Below, in pieces: positions 1 to 5,563 of a stretch of 6,015 nt of DNA. Both the position numbers and the translations under genes were made by a program. How positions within the stretch are numbered: the stretch's first letter is position 1; the number at the start of each line of letters is the position of its first letter. The stretch covers positions 1-6,015 of the forward strand of contig CAMNFJ010000156.1 in NCBI GenBank assembly GCA_946536955.1, read 5' to 3'. This stretch comes from CAG-791 sp002394525 (GTDB lineage Bacteria > Bacillota > Clostridia > Lachnospirales > Lachnospiraceae). The notes beneath the pieces were generated by a model that saw nothing but the letters and a program-made list of their open reading frames with translations, did no database searches and was not told the origin of the DNA.

Positions 1-142
1 AGCTTAAGTCTCTGTGCAGCTTTAAGTAAAGTTAATTTTGTCGTTTACTATAACTTGAAGAATGCCGTATTCATACAGCTTATGACGTTTCGCAAACACC
101 TGAAAAAGGATTACACACTTACCGTACCGGGAGGATATCAAA

Positions 143-934
143 ATGCAGTTTCTATGGATGATCCTGACAGGACTGATCTTCAGTTCCTGCGGCTTTTACA
201 TGTACATCTACTTCTTTTCGATCGGATACGGCTTTTCCATCGCGGCCTGCGGCGCGGTCATGGCCCTTCTCTTCCGCTCGTCGCTGACGGCCGGGACGGC
301 CCTGCAGTGCCTGCTCCTCATCATCTACGGGATCCGTCTGGGCGGCTACCTGCTGGTCCGGGAAATGAAAAGCGCCGCCTACAGAAAGGTCCTCAGCCCG
401 GAAATGACCCGCAGCAGAAAGATGGGAATGGGGCCCAAAATTGCCATCTGGATCAGCTGCGCCCTGCTCTACGCCCTGGAGGTATCCCCGATCTTCTTCC
501 GTCTGCAGAACGGCGGCGGCACCGATCCTTTCGTCATCGCCGGTGTCGTGCTCATGGTCTGCGGAATCTGCCTGGAGGCTGCCGCCGACATGCAGAAAAC
601 CGCCGCCAAGAAAAAGGATCCCCGCCGCTTTGTGGACACCGGCCTCTACAGGCTCGTCCGCTGCCCCAATTACCTGGGCGAGCTCATCCTCTGGGCGGGC
701 GTCCTGGTCTCAGGGATCAGCAGCCTGCACGGGCCCCTGCAGTGGGGCGCGGCGATCGCGGGCTTTCTCCTGATCACCTTCGTCATGTTCAGCGGCGCCC
801 GCCGGCTGGAGATCCGCCAGGACCGCAATTACGGCGACGATCCGGCCTATCAGGAATATAAAAAGACCGTGCCGATCCTCCTGCCCTTTGTCCCGCTCTA
901 CAGCGTGAAAAAATACACCTTCCTGGCAGCTTAA
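143..934 (+). CDS. DUF1295 / steroid 5-alpha-reductase-like integral membrane protein
   Basis: This 263-residue protein is very hydrophobic, with about six membrane segments near residues 1-25, 31-45, 52-72, 99-119, 129-148 and 179-217 (the last probably two helices). The family signature lies in the C-terminal half: LEAAADMQK at 144-152, GLYRLVRCPNYLGE at 167-180, then a basic stretch and a Tyr-rich segment (DRNYGDDPAYQEYKK, 227-241) before a hydrophobic tail. This matches the DUF1295 / isoprenylcysteine methyltransferase-like fold, whose members are cofactor-binding membrane reductases or methyltransferases. The usual RHPNY is RCPNY here, a variant I believe occurs naturally in the family. 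Substrate and reaction cannot be read from the sequence. The start is fixed by GGGAGG at 129-134, 8 bases upstream of the ATG. It stands alone, ending in a hairpin terminator. Family assignment is confident; enzymatic role is unknown. Confidence 0.9.
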   Translation: MQFLWMILTGLIFSSCGFYMYIYFFSIGYGFSIAACGAVMALLFRSSLTAGTALQCLLLIIYGIRLGGYLLVREMKSAAYRKVLSPEMTRSRKMGMGPKIAIWISCALLYALEVSPIFFRLQNGGGTDPFVIAGVVLMVCGICLEAAADMQKTAAKKKDPRRFVDTGLYRLVRCPNYLGELILWAGVLVSGISSLHGPLQWGAAIAGFLLITFVMFSGARRLEIRQDRNYGDDPAYQEYKKTVPILLPFVPLYSVKKYTFLAA

Positions 935-970
935 GTGAGCAGAATAAGCCGGGGGACGCATGTCCAAATA

Positions 971-1013
971 CGGAGAGCCAGCCTCATCTCCGAGGCCGGC
1001 TCTCCGTTTCATT
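971..1013 (+). terminator. Rho-independent terminator after the DUF1295 gene
   Basis: A 15-bp stem with one mismatch is formed by 971-985 (CGGAGAGCCAGCCTC) and 992-1006 (GAGGCCGGCTCTCCG), with a 6-base loop and the tail TTTCATT. It begins 36 bases after the stop codon at 932-934. On the minus strand the hairpin is followed by TATTTGG, so it may also stop transcription coming from the LysM gene on the other side, though that T-tract is weak. Confidence 0.8.
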
Positions 1014-1041
1014 AACAGTATTTTTTCATGTGCATCTGCAT

Positions 1042-1103
1042 CGCCGGGACTAAGACCTCAAGACCCGGCGTGAGCCGGGGGACCTGCCAGGTGACTCCCG
1101 CAT
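1042..1103. repeat. Cluster of GC-rich palindromes with overlapping arms
   Basis: CGCCGGG (1042-1048) can pair with CCCGGCG (1064-1070), but part of that second arm, CCCGGC (1064-1069), can instead pair with GCCGGG (1074-1079) across a 4-base GTGA loop. ACCTGCCAGGT follows at 1082-1092 as a third small hairpin, with a CTCCCG nearby that could pair with the preceding G-run. The structures are mutually exclusive. The cluster sits between convergent genes, where terminator or REP-like roles are likeliest. No good T-tract follows on either strand, so I do not call it a terminator. Confidence 0.45.
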
Positions 1104-1158
1104 CTCCGCCCCGCTCCACCGCAGTGTCTGAAGCCGTCCCGAAAAAGCCCGTAAAAGC

Positions 1159-2187
1159 TTACGCGGCCGGGATAACCAGCTCCTGGCCCGGGTAGATCAG
1201 GCGGGGATCGCTGACCTTGTCTTTGTTGGCTTCATAGATTTGTTTCCATCTGGCGCCGTCGCCATAGGTCTCCTCGGCGATCTTCCAGAGGCTGTCGCCG
1301 GAACGAACCTTGTAGGTTCCGGCCTCCCCTGCCGCGCTCTTTTCGATGGACTCCTGACCTGCAGCCTCTTCAGCAGCTGCCTCATCAGACGTTTTTTCAG
1401 CCTGAGGCTCCTGGCCGGCAGTTTCTTCGCTGACTTCCTCCTGCAATTCCATGACCTGTTCTTCGATGCCGTATTCATCGTAATACATATCGTAAAGGCC
1501 GAGGCAGGCGTCCATGCCCGGATTTGCGGCGAGAGCCTTTTCCATAACGGTCTGCCAGGAACCGTATTTCTCATACAGGAAATCCGCCGAGGGGCCCATT
1601 TCATCTCCATAGGTTTCCAGATTGCTCTGTCTGGCCTTTTTAAGGTCTTCCTCGTCATCTTTATAGGCTTCCAGGCGGAGCTCGTTTCTCCTCCGGCTGA
1701 CCGCGCGGGCGATCTCCTCCACATTTTTGCCCTGGCCAAGCATGTCCTCGATCATCCTGTACAGTTCGGCCAGGGATTCATGGTAGGCGATCCTCTCCTC
1801 TTTCGCCTTCCCGACCATATCCTTGTCCGACCAGTCCGCATCCACAAAAGCCTTCAGCCTGGTGGAGTCAGGGCTTGGCGAGTAGCCGTATACCGCCCCG
1901 GGGTCGACGATAATATCCTTCGCGGCCCTCGGATTTTCCATGGGGTCGTGCTCATAGTGAAAGGACTCCGCCCGGTCCGCGGCAGCTTCTGCTTCGTCAG
2001 ATGCAGCGGCAGCTGCCGCTGAAGCAGTTCCCGCAGCCTGTGCGGTTTCTGCCATCCCGGCTGCCGCTGTCTGCGTTTCCACAGCTCCAGAGTTTTCCGC
2101 CGCCCGGGCCGGAATTTTTAAAGGAGCCGCCGGCAGCAGGAGGACAGCTGCCATGAAACACGCCAGTAAACCCGCATATTTTTTCAT
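1159..2187 (-). CDS. Secreted LysM-domain protein with a central domain of unknown function
   Basis: The 342-residue product begins with a Sec signal peptide (MKKYAG, hydrophobic core 6-22, probable cleavage after the ARA/ARAA at 27-30), then an Ala/Glu/Thr-rich low-complexity linker (about 31-72). Residues 75-240 are a charged, mostly helical region with landmarks DPGAVYGYSPSPDSTRL (95-111), KEERIAYHESL (129-139) and NPGMDACLGLYDMYYDEYG (222-240). I associate this arrangement with uncharacterised clostridial proteins but cannot name a domain. A second Glu/Ala-rich linker (247-290) leads to a C-terminal LysM domain (291-340: TYKVRSGDSLWKIAEETYG...LIYPGQELVIP). LysM binds N-acetylglucosamine in peptidoglycan, so a cell-wall-associated exported protein is expected; no catalytic domain is evident. 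The start is supported by GGAGAGG at 2192-2198, just upstream of the ATG. It is transcribed divergently from the pRiA4b ORF-3-like gene. Confidence 0.88.
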   Translation of the reverse strand: MKKYAGLLACFMAAVLLLPAAPLKIPARAAENSGAVETQTAAAGMAETAQAAGTASAAAAAASDEAEAAADRAESFHYEHDPMENPRAAKDIIVDPGAVYGYSPSPDSTRLKAFVDADWSDKDMVGKAKEERIAYHESLAELYRMIEDMLGQGKNVEEIARAVSRRRNELRLEAYKDDEEDLKKARQSNLETYGDEMGPSADFLYEKYGSWQTVMEKALAANPGMDACLGLYDMYYDEYGIEEQVMELQEEVSEETAGQEPQAEKTSDEAAAEEAAGQESIEKSAAGEAGTYKVRSGDSLWKIAEETYGDGARWKQIYEANKDKVSDPRLIYPGQELVIPAA

Positions 2188-2220
2188 ATTTCCTCTCCAA
2201 TCTATTTTTTCTTAATAAAA

Positions 2221-2249
2221 ACCACACTGATTCCGGCCTGTGCTGTGGT
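2221..2249 (-). promoter_or_regulatory. Terminator-like hairpin in the LysM gene leader
   Basis: Read on the minus strand, ACCACA (2249-2244) can pair with TGTGGT (2226-2221) across a 17-base loop, and the stem is directly followed by TTTTATTAAG. The layout resembles a weak intrinsic terminator, inside the roughly 110-base leader between the predicted promoter and the LysM start. The stem is only 6 bp, so attenuation is a possibility rather than a call. Confidence 0.25.
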
Positions 2250-2303
2250 CTGATTGCCGAAGGATTCGAAAAACCAGGCAAACACGGAATGATCATCACA
2301 GTC

Positions 2304-2312
2304 ATTATACCA
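2304..2312 (-). promoter_or_regulatory. Extended -10 promoter for the LysM gene
   Basis: Read on the minus strand, TGGTATAAT is a perfect TATAAT box (2309-2304) preceded by the TGn extension. Extended -10 elements can work without a good -35. At 17-base spacing the -35 position is only part of a T8 tract (2333-2326), which might act as an UP-like element. Transcription would start near 2297, giving a leader of about 110 bases. Confidence 0.5.
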
Positions 2313-2379
2313 TGATGGAAAGGTTAAAAAAAAGTTTCGCAAAGACAATTATGGCAGGACCGGTTTTCCTGCGCCCGCC

Positions 2380-2407
2380 TTGCAAGGTCTTTTTCCATCT
2401 GTATAAT
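2380..2407 (+). promoter_or_regulatory. Sigma-A-type promoter for the pRiA4b ORF-3-like gene
   Basis: TTGCAA (2380-2385) and TATAAT (2402-2407) are separated by 16 bases, close to the consensus for the housekeeping sigma factor. The predicted start near 2414 would give a leader of about 90 bases before the ATG at 2506. Confidence 0.62.
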
Positions 2408-2440
2408 GATAATAGTGGATGCAGACCGGTTTCTCCCATG

Positions 2441-2509
2441 ATGAAGGAGAAATATGTCAATGGACAATACCCGGCTGTTTCCAATTCTTATGAAGGAGAA
2501 AGCAAATGG
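2441..2509 (+). promoter_or_regulatory. Duplicated Shine-Dalgarno and start segment
   Basis: The 12-base sequence ATGAAGGAGAAA occurs twice, at 2441-2452 and 2490-2501, each followed shortly by AATGG (2459-2463 and 2505-2509). The second copy supplies AAGGAG (2493-2498), 7 bases before the ATG of the 596-residue gene, and decides that start. The first copy could drive ATG 2454 or ATG 2460, opening a frame of up to 62 codons that overlaps the main gene out of frame and stops at 2642. Whether that frame is translated is unknown. Confidence 0.5.
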
Positions 2510-4296
2510 TATACCGATTGAAAGTAAATGTCACGTCGGGCGCCTTATGGAAGGGTCAGAAGGTGGAGCGGGTCATGGAGGTTCCGGGTACCTGCACGCT
2601 CAGGGACCTGTGTCTCGCGATCCTGGACGCGATCGATTTTGATTTTGACCACCTGTTTGAGTTTACAATCCGGGGCCGCACTTACGAGGGGGAGCCTTAT
2701 GAAGACGGAGAGACTTCCAACGGAAGGAATGCCAGGACCAGGCTGTCTTCCCTGAAGCTGAAAAAGGGTGAGTTTTTCGAGCTCTGGTATGATTTCGGCG
2801 ATGACTGGATGTTTTCCATCGAGGTCGAGGAGGCCCGCCGGGAGACCGGCAGCGGAATCAGGGTTCTGTCCGCCGTGGGAAATGTGGAACAGTATCCCGA
2901 TTTCGATGATGAATGGGACGACGAGGACGGCGGGGATCTCTATGATGAGGACAGCCCGGTTCTGGGTTTTGACGAAGACGATATGACCACTCTCGAAGAC
3001 GATTTCGATTACACCGCACCGGACGACCTGTTCGAGACCGCCTTCCGCTATAAAAAGACAAAGTTCTGGAAAAAGATCTCGGGCGAGGAACCCTTCTGGA
3101 TCCGGTTCACAGACGGCAGCGAGGGCCTCGTGAGTGTTATGGGCCAGGTAGGAGAGCACTGCGCGGCGGCCGTCTACATGGCGGGGGACCCCCTTTACAC
3201 CTACTACGCTGTCTCCACCCAGGAGCCCAACCCCGTCTGGTACCTGGAAAGAGAGCGGGTGCTCAGCCAGGACTGCGTACAGATGGTCTTTGACAACCAG
3301 GAATATCTGTTTGACGCGGAGATCGACGCAGCCCGGAGCTACGCGCAGCGGCACGGGATCCGTTTTTCCGGAAAAAATGCCTTCCCCCACTTTGTCCGCT
3401 TCTCGCCCTCCAAAAATCCCTGGCATCCGGAAACAGAGACAGAGGAACAGCATCTGAAAGAGGCTGCGGAGGCCTGTATAGCAATCTCTGAGATCATAGG
3501 AAAGAAAAAGCCGCGGGAATTCGGTTTCCAGAGGATGACCCCCTTCCTGCGCGAGATTCCGCTCATGGTCTGCGAGGGCGGCAAATGGAAGTTCTCCGGC
3601 ATGAAGACCCTGCCCCGATTCAAGGAACCGGAGACACCGCAGCCAATGCCCGACGCAAAGAAAATGGCAAAGGTCAAAAAATACCGGACGGACGGAACCC
3701 TGGAGACCAGACTCGTCATGGTTCCCGCCACGATCCGGGGAGAAAACGGACAAGCCCCTTATTATCCCTATCTTCTGATGGCCCTGCACCGGGAAAAGGA
3801 AATCCTCCTTTTCCCCGAAACTGTCAAAAGCCTCGACGAGGAAGCCGGCCGGATCGTGGATATCCTGCTCGATCAGCTGATCGAGGCCAAATGGAAACCT
3901 GCCAGAATCCTGGCAGAGGACAAGCGGACCTTTACCCTCCTGACCCCCCTGGCGGAAGGCATTGGCGCAAAGCTGACCAAAGTGCCGGCTTTGGACATGC
4001 TCGATGAGTTTCTGGATGATTTAATGCGGTCCACCGCCCGGCGCACTGGAGAATGGGCAGGAGATATGGATGACTACGACCCGGAATACGATGAGGACTT
4101 TGACGACGAGGCAGAGGAGTCAGAGTCCGCCTTTGAGGATATACTGGCCCTTTTCCACACCCTCGTCGATATGCCGGACTATGTCATAAAGAGCATGCCC
4201 CGCGAGATGAAAAACCAGCTCCGGGACCTCCTGGACCAGGGGATCGTCCCGCCTGACCTCGCCGCAAAAGTGCGCAAAAAACTGAAACTGAAATAA
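2506..4296 (+). CDS. Plasmid pRiA4b ORF-3-like family protein with acidic tracts
   Basis: The 596-residue protein opens with a pRiA4b ORF-3-like domain (about 1-130): YRLKVNV at 3-9, the TLRDLCLAILDAIDFDFDHLF helix region at 31-51, FTIRGRTYE at 53-61, and the hallmark FFELWYDFGDDWMFSIEVE at 90-108. A very acidic linker (132-175) follows. Residues about 174-235 (DLFETAFRYKKTKFWKKI..., then GLVSVMGQVGEH...AVYMAGDPLY) and about 285-445 (including PYYPYLLMAL at 418-427) resemble the DUF7309 and DUF6930 regions that I recall accompanying this domain; this is from memory and not certain. A second acidic block (520-543) and a basic tail (KVRKKLKLK) end the protein. There is no signal peptide or membrane segment, so it is probably cytoplasmic. 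Molecular function is unknown; the family name comes from a plasmid reading frame and does not imply that this locus is mobile. The start is set by AAGGAG 7 bases upstream. Confidence 0.88.
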   Translation: MVYRLKVNVTSGALWKGQKVERVMEVPGTCTLRDLCLAILDAIDFDFDHLFEFTIRGRTYEGEPYEDGETSNGRNARTRLSSLKLKKGEFFELWYDFGDDWMFSIEVEEARRETGSGIRVLSAVGNVEQYPDFDDEWDDEDGGDLYDEDSPVLGFDEDDMTTLEDDFDYTAPDDLFETAFRYKKTKFWKKISGEEPFWIRFTDGSEGLVSVMGQVGEHCAAAVYMAGDPLYTYYAVSTQEPNPVWYLERERVLSQDCVQMVFDNQEYLFDAEIDAARSYAQRHGIRFSGKNAFPHFVRFSPSKNPWHPETETEEQHLKEAAEACIAISEIIGKKKPREFGFQRMTPFLREIPLMVCEGGKWKFSGMKTLPRFKEPETPQPMPDAKKMAKVKKYRTDGTLETRLVMVPATIRGENGQAPYYPYLLMALHREKEILLFPETVKSLDEEAGRIVDILLDQLIEAKWKPARILAEDKRTFTLLTPLAEGIGAKLTKVPALDMLDEFLDDLMRSTARRTGEWAGDMDDYDPEYDEDFDDEAEESESAFEDILALFHTLVDMPDYVIKSMPREMKNQLRDLLDQGIVPPDLAAKVRKKLKLK

Positions 4297-4304
4297 TGCC
4301 AGAC

Positions 4305-4362
4305 GTGACAAAGGGGACGGCATCAGCAAAAACGTGCCGGAAAGGACCGTCCCCTTTGGCAC
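4305..4362. repeat. 16-bp inverted repeat between convergent genes, possible bidirectional terminator
   Basis: GTGACAAAGGGGACGG (4305-4320) and CCGTCCCCTTTGGCAC (4347-4362) are inverted copies with one mismatch, around a 26-base spacer. An inner alternative pairs CGGCA (4318-4322) with TGCCG (4335-4339). It fills almost the whole 73-base gap between two convergent stop codons, so it probably ends both transcripts. Its arms resemble an AAGGGGACGG palindrome that I recall as dispersed in clostridial genomes, so it may also be a REP-like element. Confidence 0.65.
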
Positions 4363-4369
4363 ACGAATC

Positions 4370-5410
4370 TCAGAGGCAGGCGATCAGTCTGTCCACATCC
4401 TCATCCTGCGTCGCCCAGCTGGTGGCGATCCGCATGATCGTGTGATCCGGGTCTGGCTTTTCCCAGAAGCTCATCTGCACTTTGGCGTTCAATTCCTTCT
4501 CCTGGTCCCGGTCCAGGACGACAAAGATCTGGTTGGTCGGGGAGGGGAAGGCAAGTCTGTAGCCCTTGCGGACCAGGGCTTCACGAATCCTGGCCGCGGC
4601 TTTGATGGCAGTCCTGCCGCCCCGCAGATACAGATTATCCGTAAAAAGTGTATCAAACTGGAGTCCTGCGATCCGTCCCTTGGCCAGCAGGGCGCCATGC
4701 TGTTTGATGACTGTAAAAAAGTGCGGGATAAAGTCATGCTTTGGTATGACCGCGGCCTCTCCGAACAGGGCGCCGCACTTTGTTCCGCCGATATAGAAGG
4801 CGTCGCAGAGCGCAGCCAGGTCCGGGAGCTGGACGTCATTTTCAGGGCAGGCAAGGGCGTAGGCCAGCCTGGCTCCGTCCACATAGAGGGGAATGTGATA
4901 TTCCCTGCAGACGCCGCTGATCTGCCTGAGTTCCCCCAGGGAGTAGAGGGTTCCGCACTCGGTCGGCTGCGACAGATAGACCATGCCGGGTTCCACCATA
5001 TGGTCGCGGTTCAGGTCGTTGCGGAAGGCTTCCACAAACTCCCTGATCCGGCCGGCGCTGATCCTGCCGTCCTGCTGGGGCAGGGCCAGGACCTTGTGGC
5101 CCCCGTATTCGATCGCCCCGGCCTCATGGGTGCTGATATGTCCGCTCTCAGGAGCGATCACCCCCTGCCAGGGACGCAGGACGGCATCGATGATCGTGGC
5201 GTTGACCTGGGTTCCGCCTGTGAAAAAGAATATATCCGCTTCCGGCGCATGGCACGCTGCCCGGATCCTGGCCCGGGCCGATTCGGAAAATTCATCCAGC
5301 CCGTAGCCGGCGGACTTTACAAGATTGGTCTCCATCAACCGCTGCAGGATCGCCGGATGCGCGCCTTCCATGTAGTCAGAAGCAAATGACAGACTGACAT
5401 CTTCATTCAT
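4370..5410 (-). CDS. Low-specificity L-threonine aldolase (PLP-dependent)
   Basis: The enzyme cleaves L-threonine or L-allo-threonine to glycine and acetaldehyde in the cytoplasm, using pyridoxal phosphate. From the start chosen here it is 346 residues, normal for the family. Visible motifs are FASDYMEGAHPAIL (9-22), GYGLDEFSESA (35-45), the cofactor phosphate-binding loop GGTQVNA (65-71), SGHISTHEAGAIE with the ring-stacking His near 91, QPTECGTLYS (148-157), VDGARLAYAL with Asp178 facing the pyridine nitrogen, and GGTKCG with the Schiff-base Lys211. No key residue is missing. An upstream ATG at 5452 would add 14 residues but has no ribosome binding site. The ATG at 5410 has AGGA 8 bases upstream and puts FASDY near the N-terminus, as I recall for relatives, so I chose it. 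Related beta-eliminating lyases are the alternative, but the motifs favour threonine aldolase. Confidence 0.88.
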   Translation of the reverse strand: MNEDVSLSFASDYMEGAHPAILQRLMETNLVKSAGYGLDEFSESARARIRAACHAPEADIFFFTGGTQVNATIIDAVLRPWQGVIAPESGHISTHEAGAIEYGGHKVLALPQQDGRISAGRIREFVEAFRNDLNRDHMVEPGMVYLSQPTECGTLYSLGELRQISGVCREYHIPLYVDGARLAYALACPENDVQLPDLAALCDAFYIGGTKCGALFGEAAVIPKHDFIPHFFTVIKQHGALLAKGRIAGLQFDTLFTDNLYLRGGRTAIKAAARIREALVRKGYRLAFPSPTNQIFVVLDRDQEKELNAKVQMSFWEKPDPDHTIMRIATSWATQDEDVDRLIACL

Positions 5411-5472
5411 CTCTTGATTCCTATGCCTTTCTTTTTCCATGCTTTCGGGCATTACTTTTATGCAGAATGAAT

Positions 5473-5511
5473 CGGGGGACTGAGTGAGTCCCCTGACTCA
5501 TCCGCCCCCCG
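5473..5511. repeat. GGGGACT palindrome with competing hairpins, possible terminator
   Basis: GGGGACT (5475-5481) pairs perfectly with AGTCCCC (5487-5493) across a 5-base loop. Alternatives are TGAGTC (5485-5490) with GACTCA (5495-5500), and CGGGGG (5473-5478) with CCCCCG (5506-5511). Read on the minus strand, the first hairpin is followed by the poor T-tract GATTCATT. It lies downstream of the repeat-protein gene and upstream of the threonine aldolase gene, both minus strand, so it could end the former transcript. Confidence 0.45.
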
Positions 5512-5563
5512 GCTCCCTGCGGCTCACATCCCGACTCACCTGCGCTTCAATACTATCAACTGC

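Larger units (their letters stand above)
2188..2505. other. Divergent intergenic control region, no confirmed gene
   Basis: These 318 bases separate two divergent genes. They hold an extended -10 promoter on the minus strand, a terminator-like hairpin in the minus-strand leader, a -35/-10 promoter on the plus strand, and a duplicated ribosome-binding/start segment before the plus-strand gene, all listed separately. Open frames here are short and overlap these signals. No RNA gene or riboswitch fold was recognised. Confidence 0.7.

Noticed and set aside
27..54. A possible promoter before the DUF1295 gene (TATAAC at 49-54)
   Set aside because: No acceptable -35 hexamer lies 16-18 bases upstream and there is no TG extension; the true promoter may lie elsewhere or left of the window.
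55..861. A 268-codon plus-strand frame overlapping the DUF1295 gene
   Set aside because: It is a GC-rich shadow of the real frame: Arg/Pro-rich, with no ribosome binding site or recognisable motif.
2240..2521. A 93-codon plus-strand open frame in the divergent control region
   Set aside because: It runs across the predicted promoters of both flanking genes, has no ribosome binding site at its start, and its product shows no family features.
2506..2895. The pRiA4b ORF-3-like domain taken as a sign of a plasmid or transposon
   Set aside because: No transposase, integrase, replication gene or terminal repeats flank it, and the domain family is also found in chromosomal proteins.
2545..3789. 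A 414-codon minus-strand frame opposite the pRiA4b ORF-3-like gene
   Set aside because: It is antisense to a gene with clear family motifs, and its own product shows no family pattern and no start signal.
4334..5389. A 351-codon plus-strand frame opposite the threonine aldolase gene
   Set aside because: The minus strand carries all threonine aldolase motifs in order; the plus frame is an antisense shadow that starts within the intergenic inverted repeat.
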